Numbered from the stretch's first letter, positions 1-6,480 are shown. The stretch: DNA of 9,651 bases from CAZMCT01 sp964564785 (GCA_964564785.1 CAZMCT010000136.1:1-9651); one strand, 5' to 3'. The notes: generated by a model from the sequence alone, not told the origin. Translations and numbers: made by a program.

Positions 1-30
1 GCGACGTGTTCCGCACGGGGTTGCGAGCGC

Positions 31-53
31 GGCCCGGCACCCCGTGCCGGGCC
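31..53 (-). terminator. Perfect hairpin downstream of the TPR gene, possible terminator
   Basis: A perfect 10-bp inverted repeat (GGCCCGGCAC and GTGCCGGGCC) surrounds a 3-base loop and lies 17 bases past the stop codon of the leftward TPR gene. The position suits a transcription terminator. There is no T-run after it on the minus strand, so it would be a non-canonical terminator, an mRNA-stabilising 3' hairpin, or a dispersed palindromic repeat. Confidence 0.4.
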
Positions 54-70
54 CACGGTGCCGCCCCGGG

Positions 71-1777
71 TCAATAATCCCAGGGGGCCACGGTGTCGTA
101 GTTCGCCTGATACTCGGGATTGTCGGGGAACAGCCGCAGGGCGTTTTTGAAGTCCTTCACGGCCGCACGATAGTCCTCCTCCTCGTCACGGTAGTACACC
201 CCGCGGGCGTTGTATCCGTTGGCGAGCTTGAGGCGGGCGGCTTCGTTGTCCCGGTCGATGTTGAAAGCCTGGAGGTAGGCGTCAATCGCGTCCGAGTAGT
301 TGAGGTTGTATAGCCGGTCATCACCCCAGGCGAGGTAGGCGTTGATCGTGTTCGCCTTGTAGCTCGCGTTGTGGCGGTCCAGCTCGTAGGCCCGCTTGTA
401 GGCCGCCGCCGCCTCCTCCAGCTCGCCGGCCGCCGTGTGCTGATCGCCCAGCGCGTTGCGAATCTCGGCCAGATGCTCGCGGTACGTGTCGTTCTCGGAG
501 TCGAGCTCGTAGGCCGCCTGGAACGCCACCACTTCGGTGTCGATCGCACCGCCCGAGTCGATGCGGGCCCGCTCGAGGGCCCGGCCGGTCAGGTACGCGC
601 CACTGGCGGCCCGCGCGCGCAAGTCCCGGGTGCCGTAGGTGCCCAGCGTGTCGGCCGCGAGCGCGTAATCGGCCGCCGCGGACTTGTAGTCGCGGGCGTT
701 GACCGCGCGCTCGGCCCGCATGATATACGCCTCAGCAAGCGCTTCCTTGGTGGCGCGCCCGGTCGCGTCGTAGGTCTTGGCCTGCTCGAAGGCGGTGATC
801 GCGCCGGCGATGTCACGGTGCCGGAGCCGCTCGCGGCCGATGCCCACGTAGGCCGAGGCGAGGTCGCGGTCGTTGGCGACCGGGTCCTCGCTGAGCTGCC
901 GGGCGGCGAGGAAGGTGGCCAGGGCCTCCTCGTAGCGGCCCTGACGGAGCTGGAGCTTGCCGGCCAACTGGCGGACGAAGACGGCGCCGGGGGCCGCGCG
1001 AATCAGGTCGGCAAGCAGCGACTCGAGGCCGGCGAATTCGTCGGGCCGGGCGTTGCGAATGGCCGTGGCGATCTGCATGAGGCCGTTGTTGCCGTCGCCG
1101 TCATCGAGCAGGGCGGTGCCGAGCAGGACGCGGGCGGGCGTATAGCCGGGGCTGCGCTCGGTGAGCGTCAGCAGCAGGCGGATACCTTCGCTGCGCTGGC
1201 CGGACTCGACCAGCGCCCGGGCGCGGGTGAGAACGATGGCGTCATCCTTGCGAAGCAGGCGGGCGTAGTCGGCATCAAGGTTGTAGCCCGCGGTGGGGTC
1301 GATCGCGTGGGCCTTCAGGAAGAGCTGCTCGGCCTGCTCGTAATCGCGCTCCGCCATCCACGCGTATCCCAGCGCATGGATCGCCGCGGCGTTCGTGGGG
1401 TTGTCCTTCAGGAGCTGCGTCATCAGGTTGCGGGCGCCGAGATACTCTTTCACGTTGATCAGGTCGAACGCCTGCTTGACGGCCTCGGCCTCGGCCGCCT
1501 CCTGCTCGGGCGAGAGCGAACGGGGCGTCAGGGCCGACGCCTGGGTGTTCAGGACGCCGGCGAGGTTGAACTGCCAGGCGCCGGATGCGCCCAGGTTGGT
1601 GTAGTCCTTGAACCCGGCGACCGGCAGCCCGCCGATCGAGATCGTGGCCGCGTCGCCGAACAGCGACGGCGTATTGGGGATGAGTACGGGCTGCCCGCCG
1701 ACGTTGACGACCTGCCCCGAGTTGGAACGGAGACTGGGGACCAGGCTCACGGAGGATGTCGATGTCCCGATTTCCAT
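71..1777 (-). CDS. TPR-repeat protein of unknown function
   Basis: This encodes 568 residues from an ATG at 1777. Residues about 104-162 and several blocks from about 265 to 555 show the small/large residue pattern of tetratricopeptide repeats, for example Y-x-x-A around 147-150, AFEQA near 330, AYKRAYELD near 459-467 and KDFKNALRLFPDNPEY near 541-556. TPRs form helical scaffolds for protein contacts, so a scaffold or assembly role is plausible, but no partner or catalytic domain is visible. Residues 1-85 are not TPR: they are rich in Gly, Ser, Asn and small hydrophobics and match nothing I recognise. There is no signal peptide or membrane segment, so it is probably cytoplasmic. An in-frame TTG at 1798 would add seven residues (MRPRRCT) and has an AAGG nine bases upstream; the ATG has no clear Shine-Dalgarno, so the start is not settled. 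The gene lies 222 bases downstream of the sulfatase-like gene on the same strand, with repeats between them, which argues against tight coupling. Confidence 0.85.
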   Translation of the reverse strand: MEIGTSTSSVSLVPSLRSNSGQVVNVGGQPVLIPNTPSLFGDAATISIGGLPVAGFKDYTNLGASGAWQFNLAGVLNTQASALTPRSLSPEQEAAEAEAVKQAFDLINVKEYLGARNLMTQLLKDNPTNAAAIHALGYAWMAERDYEQAEQLFLKAHAIDPTAGYNLDADYARLLRKDDAIVLTRARALVESGQRSEGIRLLLTLTERSPGYTPARVLLGTALLDDGDGNNGLMQIATAIRNARPDEFAGLESLLADLIRAAPGAVFVRQLAGKLQLRQGRYEEALATFLAARQLSEDPVANDRDLASAYVGIGRERLRHRDIAGAITAFEQAKTYDATGRATKEALAEAYIMRAERAVNARDYKSAAADYALAADTLGTYGTRDLRARAASGAYLTGRALERARIDSGGAIDTEVVAFQAAYELDSENDTYREHLAEIRNALGDQHTAAGELEEAAAAYKRAYELDRHNASYKANTINAYLAWGDDRLYNLNYSDAIDAYLQAFNIDRDNEAARLKLANGYNARGVYYRDEEEDYRAAVKDFKNALRLFPDNPEYQANYDTVAPWDY

Positions 1778-1844
1778 GGTGCACCGCCGCGGGCGCAAGG
1801 CCGCGTACCTTGAGCGTTCAATACGTTTCGGCGCCGCGGCAAGG

Positions 1845-1901
1845 AGCGATAAGCGGAGTAGCGAACAGCGAGTAACGATTAGCGATTAGCGAGTTGCGAG
1901 T
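1845..1901. repeat. Degenerate heptanucleotide tandem repeat (AGCGANT type)
   Basis: Eight consecutive units can be read on the plus strand: AGCGATA, AGCGGAGT, AGCGAAC, AGCGAGT, AACGATT, AGCGATT, AGCGAGT and TGCGAGT. All are 7 bases except the second, which is 8. The array lies in the 222-base gap between the sulfatase-like and TPR genes, and its base composition is less GC-rich than its surroundings. Heptameric short tandem repeats are known from intergenic regions of other bacteria, such as cyanobacterial STRR sequences. Any role here is unknown. It could vary in copy number by slippage and may lie in the 5' leader of the TPR gene. Confidence 0.8.
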
Positions 1902-1931
1902 TATGGGGCCGCGGTGTGTTCCGCCCGTGTG

Positions 1932-1976
1932 CCACTGCCGTGTCGGCAGTGGTGAGGCTGGCCGCGGGGGGCCGGC
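1932..1976. repeat. Paired intergenic palindromes, REP-like or terminator
   Basis: Two hairpins sit side by side. The first is a perfect 9-bp stem, CCACTGCCG (1932-1940) with CGGCAGTGG (1944-1952), with a TGT loop. The second pairs GCTGGCC (1957-1963) with GGCCGGC (1970-1976) with one G-T wobble. They begin 24 bases past the stop codon of the leftward sulfatase-like gene. They could act as a bidirectional-type terminator without a T-tract, or be one copy of a dispersed REP-like element. The adjacency of two palindromes and a heptamer array favours the repeat-element reading. Confidence 0.55.
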
Positions 1977-1999
1977 GCTACGCATGGGAAGGAGGGAAT

Positions 2000-4288
2000 T
2001 CAGTTCACCCGCCCGGCCTCGTAGGCCCGGATGCGGGCGGCAATCTGGCTCGCAAGGTCGGCCCGGCCCTGCTGCTGCGCAAGGGTCATCGCCTGGCGGG
2101 CGGCCGCGATCGCCCCGGGGAAATCGCCGGATGCCGCGCGGGCGATGCCGAGCACGTCGTGGCTCTCGGGATTGTTGGGCTCGAGCATGCAGGCCTGCTC
2201 CGCGACGGCGAGCGCATCCTGGGAATGCCCGCGGGCGGCGAGCAGGCCGGCCAGGGCCCGCTTGATCATGGCGTCCTGCGGGAGGGCGGCCGCGGCGTCT
2301 CGCAGGGCGGTGAGGGCTTCGGCGTGGCGGCCCGCGCCGGCGAGCAACTGCCACAGCGCGCGATGAGCGGGGGCGTGCGTCGGGTCGGCGGCGAGCGCCT
2401 GGTGCAGGAGCTTGAGCGGCTCATCCTTTTCACCTTGGGCGGCGAGCGCGCTGGCGAGGTTGGTGAGCGCGGTCGCGTCGGGCCTGGAGACGACGGCCTG
2501 ACGGAAGTGTTCGGCGGCGAGCTTCCACTGCCGCTGCTGGTAATGGACCATGCCGATGCGGTTGTGGGCGGTGGCGAAGCCGGGGGCGGCGGCGAGGGCC
2601 TGCTGCCAGACCGCCACGGCGTCCGCGATGCGGGCCTGACGGGCGACGACGTCGCCCAGCTCGCAGAGCCGCTGGGGGTTGGTGGGGACGGCGCGGAGGC
2701 TGTTGCGCCAGGCGCGCTCGGCTTCGGGCAGGCGGCCGAGGGCCGAGTAGGCCTCGCCGAGCAGGGCGAAGATCTCGTCGGACTCGGGGCTGCGCTCGAC
2801 GAGCGGCTCGACCCGCGCGACGACCTCGGCGTATTTGCGCTCGTGGGCCAACTGACGAGCATCCTTGAACGCCCGGGCGACGTCGGTCACATCCTTGGCG
2901 TCGCGGAGCGCGCGGTCGGGTGCGGGCTGCGGGGGCGTCCCGACGCCGACGTATCCGAGACTCTCGAGCTTCCGCAGGTCTTCGTCCGTGAGCTTGACGG
3001 GCGCCGCCTCGGCCAACTGCATGCCGGCCTGGAGCTGCGCGAGGTCCGCGCGCAGGGCCGCGGCACGCTGCCCCTCCCGCTCGAGCACATTCGTCAGCTC
3101 GCCGGGGTCGGCGGCGCGGTCATACAGCTCGGGCCGTGGCGCTGCGATGTACTTCCAGCTTTCCGCCCAATACGCCCGCAGCGGCGCCCAGCCGAACGCG
3201 AACCACGGATATTCGCTTTCGCCGTACGCGGGCAACGACTTGAACTCGTCGCCCGCAAAGGCCGCCCGCAGACTCTCACCATCGAGCGGGCCCGCCGGCT
3301 CCCAGCCCAGCAGCTCCAGCACGGTCGGCATGATGTCGATCAGGCGGACCGTTTGGGCGACGGTGCGACCGGCCGGCAGTTTGCCGGGCCAGGCCATCAG
3401 CAGCGGAACCTTCATCGTCGTGTCGTAGACGAACAGGCCGTGCTCGAACTCGCCGTGTTCGCCGAAGGCCTCGCCGTGGTCGCCGCACGCGATGATCAGC
3501 GTCCGCGCGCGCTGGCCGCGCCGCGCGAGCCAGTCGAGCAGGCGGAGGACCTGGGCGTCCATGAACGCGATCTCGCCGTCGTAGGGATCCGGCAGGTCCT
3601 GGTAGCCGGCCGGCGGCTCGTAGGGGTGATGCGGGTCGAAGAAATGAACCCACGCGAAGAAGGGACGGCCCGGGTCCTGGTCGAGCCAGGCCAGGGCCGC
3701 GTCGCACACCGCGTCGCCGGGGCGCTCGGCCCGCTCGGGTCGGCCGAAGCGGCGCTCTCCGGTCTCGGGCGCGGGATTGACCTGATCGTTGTAGGTGTCG
3801 AAGCCGCGATTCAGTCCGAACGTGGCGTTGAGCACCCACGCGGCCACGAAGGCCCCCGTCCGGTAGCCGCGGGCGTGGAAATGCTCGGCCAGGGTGGGCA
3901 CTCCGGCCCGCAGCACGCCGGCGCTGTTGAGCCGCAGGCCGGTGGTGGGTGGGTAAACGCCGGTCAGCAGCGAAGCGTGCGAGGGCAGTGTCAGCGGAAC
4001 GGGGGCGAGCGCGTCGGCGAAGCGGACGCCGCCGGCGGCGAGGGAGTCGAGCGCGGGCGTGCGGGCCGCGGCGTAGCCGTAGCAGCCGAGGTGGTCGGGC
4101 CGGGTGGTGTCGAGCGTGATGAGCAGGACGTTGGGGGCGTCCGCGGAGGCTGCCGATGGGGTCGCGGCAGCGCTGGTGTCGCCGGATCGCCCCGTGGGGC
4201 GGTCACAGGCGGGGAAGATGAGGGCGGCCAGCGCGATCGCGGCGAGCCGCCACGGGGTGCGGTACGCGATGTGAACGGCGAAGATCAC
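2000..4288 (-). CDS. Sulfatase-like (alkaline phosphatase fold) lipoprotein with C-terminal TPRs
   Basis: This encodes 762 residues from a GTG at 4288, chosen because AAGGAG lies 6 bases upstream and the product then begins with a lipoprotein signal peptide (hydrophobic about 15-25, Cys28 in LIFPAC). Longer in-frame starts exist but encode no recognisable domain. Residues about 52-400 form an alkaline phosphatase/sulfatase-superfamily domain: NVLLITLDTTRPDHLGCYGY (D60, D65), TLPSHASLLTG (100-110), WVHFFDPHHPYEPP (213-226), and CGDHGEAFGEHGE (268-280; D270 and H271 as likely metal ligands). Residues about 470-740 are TPR-like helical repeats. Position 100, the nucleophile position by alignment with the sulfatase CxPxR motif, is Thr, and the Arg is His, so formylglycine formation is not expected. 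A Thr nucleophile as in phosphodiesterases or phosphoethanolamine transferases of this superfamily is possible. The likely location is lipid-anchored in the periplasm. The substrate is unknown, though the upstream GH26-like gene hints at glycans. Confidence 0.88.
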   Translation of the reverse strand: MIFAVHIAYRTPWRLAAIALAALIFPACDRPTGRSGDTSAAATPSAASADAPNVLLITLDTTRPDHLGCYGYAAARTPALDSLAAGGVRFADALAPVPLTLPSHASLLTGVYPPTTGLRLNSAGVLRAGVPTLAEHFHARGYRTGAFVAAWVLNATFGLNRGFDTYNDQVNPAPETGERRFGRPERAERPGDAVCDAALAWLDQDPGRPFFAWVHFFDPHHPYEPPAGYQDLPDPYDGEIAFMDAQVLRLLDWLARRGQRARTLIIACGDHGEAFGEHGEFEHGLFVYDTTMKVPLLMAWPGKLPAGRTVAQTVRLIDIMPTVLELLGWEPAGPLDGESLRAAFAGDEFKSLPAYGESEYPWFAFGWAPLRAYWAESWKYIAAPRPELYDRAADPGELTNVLEREGQRAAALRADLAQLQAGMQLAEAAPVKLTDEDLRKLESLGYVGVGTPPQPAPDRALRDAKDVTDVARAFKDARQLAHERKYAEVVARVEPLVERSPESDEIFALLGEAYSALGRLPEAERAWRNSLRAVPTNPQRLCELGDVVARQARIADAVAVWQQALAAAPGFATAHNRIGMVHYQQRQWKLAAEHFRQAVVSRPDATALTNLASALAAQGEKDEPLKLLHQALAADPTHAPAHRALWQLLAGAGRHAEALTALRDAAAALPQDAMIKRALAGLLAARGHSQDALAVAEQACMLEPNNPESHDVLGIARAASGDFPGAIAAARQAMTLAQQQGRADLASQIAARIRAYEAGRVN

Positions 4289-4294
4289 CACGAG

Positions 4295-4300
4295 CTCCTT
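4295..4300 (-). promoter_or_regulatory. Shine-Dalgarno AAGGAG that sets the sulfatase-like start
   Basis: On the minus strand AAGGAG is followed by CTCGTG and then the GTG at 4288, a 6-base spacer. A second GTG at 4291 is only 3 bases away and less likely. This site decides against the in-frame TTG at 4534, which would add 82 residues of atypical sequence ahead of the signal peptide. Confidence 0.75.
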
Positions 4301-4558
4301 GCCAGCCTGTTGGGAAAGGGGGCCGACTCCGCGCCAACCTACCATCACGATAGCGCCAACAGCCACTCCCACGGTGCGTGTGCCGTTTTTCAACGGGCTA
4401 CTGGCAGCTACCCACGTTCCCCATTCGTGCAGAACGACGGATTGGCGACGATCCCGACCCACCGGTCGCCTCGAGCGCGCGGCACACGGACCGGCACCCG
4501 ACACGCCGATTAACGGTGTTCCTCCGTGGGGCAAACGGGCCGTCGCGCGCGGGGCGTC

Positions 4559-5683
4559 TCAAGGGACCACATCCACGATGACCGGTGCGCCGAGCTGCTC
4601 CTCGTTGGCGGCCAGGATTTGCTGGAACGTGGCTGCCAAGGCCGGGACCTCCTGCACGCGCATGATCGTATCGTGGGCCGGGTCCTCGTCGTTTTGCCAA
4701 TGCTCGTTCCACCACGAGAAGCCGATGATCCGCGGCCAGCGGCGGCCAAGAAGCTGCGTGAGGGCGTCGTCGGCCCACTCGTCAGCGGCGACGGTGGGGT
4801 GGTTCGCGGCACACCCGAACTCGGCGACGATGATCGGCTTATCGGCACTCAGTGCCGCCAGGCGCGGATAAACGTCGTCCAGCACCGTCGTAAACACCGG
4901 GGCGTCGTCCGTCAGCGGGGTCAACGGCCCGTACACGCTGACTGCCAGCCAGTCCACGACGTCGTCGCCGGGGTAGTAGTTCTCCAAAGCGTTCCAGGCC
5001 TCGCCGGGTACGTCGTCCGCGTTGACATGCCAGACGAACGTCACGTTGGCGGCGCCGGCCCCGCGGATGCGCTCCACGATGTGCCGAAACGCCGCGACGA
5101 ACCGCTCCGGCCCGTCGGGCGCGGCGGGGTCGCCGAAGTCGCCCGGCTCCTCGCCGCCGTTCCAAACCCCGTTCCAACTGAACCACTCGCCGTTGCACTC
5201 GGTGCCCCACTCGACGAGCAGCGCGTCGCCGAAGTCGCGGGCCGCCGCGCCCCAGGCGTCCAGATCGGCGTCGAACTCGCCGGCGATGATCGCGGGCAGG
5301 TTGAACACCGGCTCGGCCTCGTTCTGCGCGTCGCTCGACCGCAACATCAGGCGGATGAACGGAACCGCGCCGCGGTCGCGGATCATTGTTGCCGAGTTGA
5401 GCGGGAACGCGCGCGACTGGTACCAGTTGTGCGCGAAATACACCCACGCGACACCTTGGCCGACCGCCTGCTCGTACGACGTGATGTCTGCGGCCGAAAT
5501 GTCATCCTCGGCGCCGGTCAGGCTGCCCGGGAATACGCCGTGGTAAAGCCGCCCCGACGGCGGCGGGGCGATCTTCTTGAGCGCATCCGCCGACGGCTCC
5601 GTCGTCGGGCACCCGCCGAGCAGAAGACTCAGGACACTTGTGCAAACGGCCGCCACCACGCCCCGTTGCCACTTCGAGTGCAT
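4559..5683 (-). CDS. Glycoside hydrolase family 26-like lipoprotein (putative beta-mannanase or related endoglycanase)
   Basis: The 374-residue product starts at an ATG with AGGAG 9 bases upstream. Residues 1-24 are a signal peptide ending in the lipobox LGGC (22-25), so Cys25 should be lipidated. The remainder resembles a GH26 (clan GH-A) barrel. TECNGEWFSW (161-170) fits the family motif HEMNGxWxxW, making Glu162 the probable acid/base, although the usual His before it is Thr here. IIVAEFG (284-290) fits the nucleophile strand, making Glu288 the probable nucleophile, and GFSWWNEHW (321-329) fits the final strand of the barrel. GH26 enzymes are retaining hydrolases, mostly beta-1,4-mannanases, with some beta-1,3-xylanases and mixed-linkage glucanases, and the exact substrate cannot be read here. 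The enzyme would act outside the cytoplasm, attached to a membrane. It is 270 bases upstream of the sulfatase-like lipoprotein on the same strand, which suggests a related degradative role but does not prove an operon. Confidence 0.8.
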   Translation of the reverse strand: MHSKWQRGVVAAVCTSVLSLLLGGCPTTEPSADALKKIAPPPSGRLYHGVFPGSLTGAEDDISAADITSYEQAVGQGVAWVYFAHNWYQSRAFPLNSATMIRDRGAVPFIRLMLRSSDAQNEAEPVFNLPAIIAGEFDADLDAWGAAARDFGDALLVEWGTECNGEWFSWNGVWNGGEEPGDFGDPAAPDGPERFVAAFRHIVERIRGAGAANVTFVWHVNADDVPGEAWNALENYYPGDDVVDWLAVSVYGPLTPLTDDAPVFTTVLDDVYPRLAALSADKPIIVAEFGCAANHPTVAADEWADDALTQLLGRRWPRIIGFSWWNEHWQNDEDPAHDTIMRVQEVPALAATFQQILAANEEQLGAPVIVDVVP

Positions 5684-5692
5684 CTGTGTGAT

Positions 5693-5697
5693 CTCCT
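5693..5697 (-). promoter_or_regulatory. Shine-Dalgarno AGGAG for the GH26-like gene
   Basis: On the minus strand AGGAG lies 9 bases before the ATG at 5683. Together with the lipoprotein signal that begins at this ATG, it fixes the start. Confidence 0.65.
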
Positions 5698-5744
5698 AGG
5701 GACCGAAAACTCAGTGTCGCGTCGCACAGTCGCCGAGCCAGGAC

Positions 5745-5782
5745 AGCGGCAGGGACAAGCGGAAGGGACAGTCACCTGTTCC
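5745..5782. repeat. Tandem 13-mer duplication running into a palindrome, REP-like
   Basis: AGCGGCAGGGACA (5745-5757) is followed directly by AGCGGAAGGGACA (5758-5770), 12 of 13 bases identical. The second copy overlaps an inverted repeat, GGGACAG (5765-5771) with CTGTTCC (5776-5782), which has one G-T wobble and a 4-base loop. The GGGACAGTCACCTGTTCC unit resembles dispersed palindromes found between genes of other bacteria. That resemblance is from memory and would need a genome-wide count. Confidence 0.45.
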
Positions 5783-5795
5783 TCCTTGTCGTGCG

Positions 5796-5822
5796 GCCGG
5801 CGCGGAGACGCCGCGAGCCGGC
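5796..5822. repeat. Ten-bp hairpin with a 2-base bulge
   Basis: GCCGGCGCGG (5796-5805) pairs with CCGCG (5811-5815) and CCGGC (5818-5822) across a 5-base loop, with AG bulged out. It lies 13 bases from the preceding palindrome, and the pair looks like a REP doublet. Alternatively it may be a leader structure of the leftward GH26-like mRNA. Confidence 0.45.
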
Positions 5823-5871
5823 TCGCCCCGCCGTCAGCATACAAAAGGTCGAAGTTCGCTGCGACCGCGAC

Positions 5872-5909
5872 CGGGCGGTCGGGTTGCGGCCGGGTGGTCG
5901 GGTCGTGGC
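5872..5909. repeat. 19-bp tandem direct repeat, two copies
   Basis: CGGGCGGTCGGGTTGCGGC (5872-5890) is followed directly by CGGGTGGTCGGGTCGTGGC (5891-5909), with 16 of 19 bases identical. It is noncoding as far as I can see. It might be a double binding site for a regulator of either divergent gene, or a slippage product. Confidence 0.5.
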
Positions 5910-6022
5910 CGATCATTGGCCGGCGGACTCCGGGGCGCTAGGCTGCTCGGAATGACGGAAGCGCTGCGAGATCCCGGGCGACCGGCGAGCCGCCGGCCGC
6001 TACCGGCCGCGGGCGGAACGCT

Positions 6023-6028
6023 TACAAT
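6023..6028 (+). promoter_or_regulatory. Candidate -10 element for hsp20-lon
   Basis: TACAAT matches the sigma-70 -10 consensus at 5 of 6 positions in otherwise very GC-rich DNA and lies 45 bases before the hsp20 ATG. I see no good -35 hexamer at 16-18 bases upstream, so the promoter may need an activator or use another sigma factor. Confidence 0.35.
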
Positions 6029-6072
6029 ACGCGGGACGCACCCGCGGCGAGCGGGCATTGAGGGCGGCGGCG

Positions 6073-6480
6073 ATGGCAAAACGATTCGGGCCGGGCGACG
6101 ACTGGTCACGCCGAATCCAGGACATCATGGAAGAGATGCGGAACCGCAGCTTCTGCGATTACCGCGCCTCGGGCTCCTGGCTGCCGACGATCAACATCTA
6201 TTCCACGCGCAGGGCCTATGTGCTGTGCGTCGAGTTGGCCGGACTGGACGGCGACTCGGTGTCGGTGGTGTGCCCCGACGATCGGCACGTACGGATCTCG
6301 GGGCAGCGGGCGCAGCCGCAGGGGCCGTGCCAGGACGAGCCGTTCAGCATCGAGCTGATGGAGATCGACGAAGGGCCGTTCTACCGCGAGGTGGATTTCG
6401 GCGAGCCGATCGACGTGCACCGGGTCGAAGCCGTGTATGAGAAGGGCTATCTATGGATCCGACTGCCGAAGATGAGCTGA
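6073..6480 (+). CDS. Small heat-shock protein, Hsp20/alpha-crystallin family
   Basis: This encodes 135 residues from an ATG with a weak GAGG 9 bases upstream; a TTG at 6058 would add five residues and is less likely. Residues about 38-133 form the alpha-crystallin beta-sandwich: LPTINIYSTRRAYVLCVELA (37-56), VRISGQRA (73-80), GPFYREVDFGEPIDVHRVEA (101-120) and YLWIRLPK (126-133). Such proteins are ATP-independent cytoplasmic holdases that bind unfolding proteins for later refolding or degradation. The protein stops two residues after LPK, so the C-terminal tail with the I-x-I/V motif that links dimers into larger oligomers is missing. It has four Cys (28, 52, 67, 86), which is unusual for this family. 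The last 28 bases overlap the lon start in another frame, so the chaperone and protease are very probably co-transcribed and translationally coupled. Confidence 0.88.
   Translation: MAKRFGPGDDWSRRIQDIMEEMRNRSFCDYRASGSWLPTINIYSTRRAYVLCVELAGLDGDSVSVVCPDDRHVRISGQRAQPQGPCQDEPFSIELMEIDEGPFYREVDFGEPIDVHRVEAVYEKGYLWIRLPKMS
6441..6446 (+). promoter_or_regulatory. Shine-Dalgarno for lon inside the hsp20 coding region
   Basis: GAAGGG lies 6 bases before the lon ATG at 6453 and within hsp20 codons. It supports this start and the 28-base gene overlap. Confidence 0.65.

Larger units (their letters stand above)
5684..6072. other. Divergent intergenic region, 389 bases, without a convincing gene
   Basis: This lies between the leftward GH26-like gene and the rightward hsp20-lon pair and should hold promoters for both. 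It contains a 13-base tandem duplication and palindrome (5745-5782), a bulged hairpin (5796-5822), a 19-base tandem duplication (5872-5909) and a candidate -10 element for hsp20 (6023-6028). Open frames that cross it have no recognisable domain and run through the repeats, so I call none of them. I see no CIRCE operator (TTAGCACTC-N9-GAGTGCTAA) ahead of hsp20. Confidence 0.6.

Noticed and set aside
371..1813. 480-residue open frame on the plus strand
   Set aside because: It is antisense to the TPR gene, of low complexity and without a recognisable domain.
1845..1901. CRISPR-like repeat array
   Set aside because: The units are 7-8 bases in direct tandem without spacers, so this is a simple-sequence repeat and not a CRISPR array.
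4347..4393. TTGAAA and TATCGT on the minus strand as a promoter for the sulfatase-like gene
   Set aside because: The two hexamers are 35 bases apart, far from the 16-18 needed, and neither has a good partner at the right distance.
1916..4513. 865-residue open frame on the plus strand
   Set aside because: It runs opposite the sulfatase-like gene and its translation is Gly/Arg/Val-rich without any domain. Long antisense frames are expected in GC-rich DNA, and the minus-strand frame has clear family motifs.
4289..4534. N-terminal extension of the sulfatase-like protein from a TTG at 4534
   Set aside because: It would put 82 residues of unpatterned sequence ahead of a good lipoprotein signal peptide, while AAGGAG stands 6 bases before the GTG at 4288. 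The 270-base gap to the GH26-like gene otherwise holds nothing I can support.
4526..5941. 471-residue open frame on the plus strand
   Set aside because: It is antisense to the GH26-like gene, which has a signal peptide, a Shine-Dalgarno and catalytic motifs. This frame has none.
5916..6440. 174-residue plus-strand frame across the hsp20 region
   Set aside because: It overlaps hsp20 in another frame, contains no domain and would start within the repeat-bearing intergenic region.
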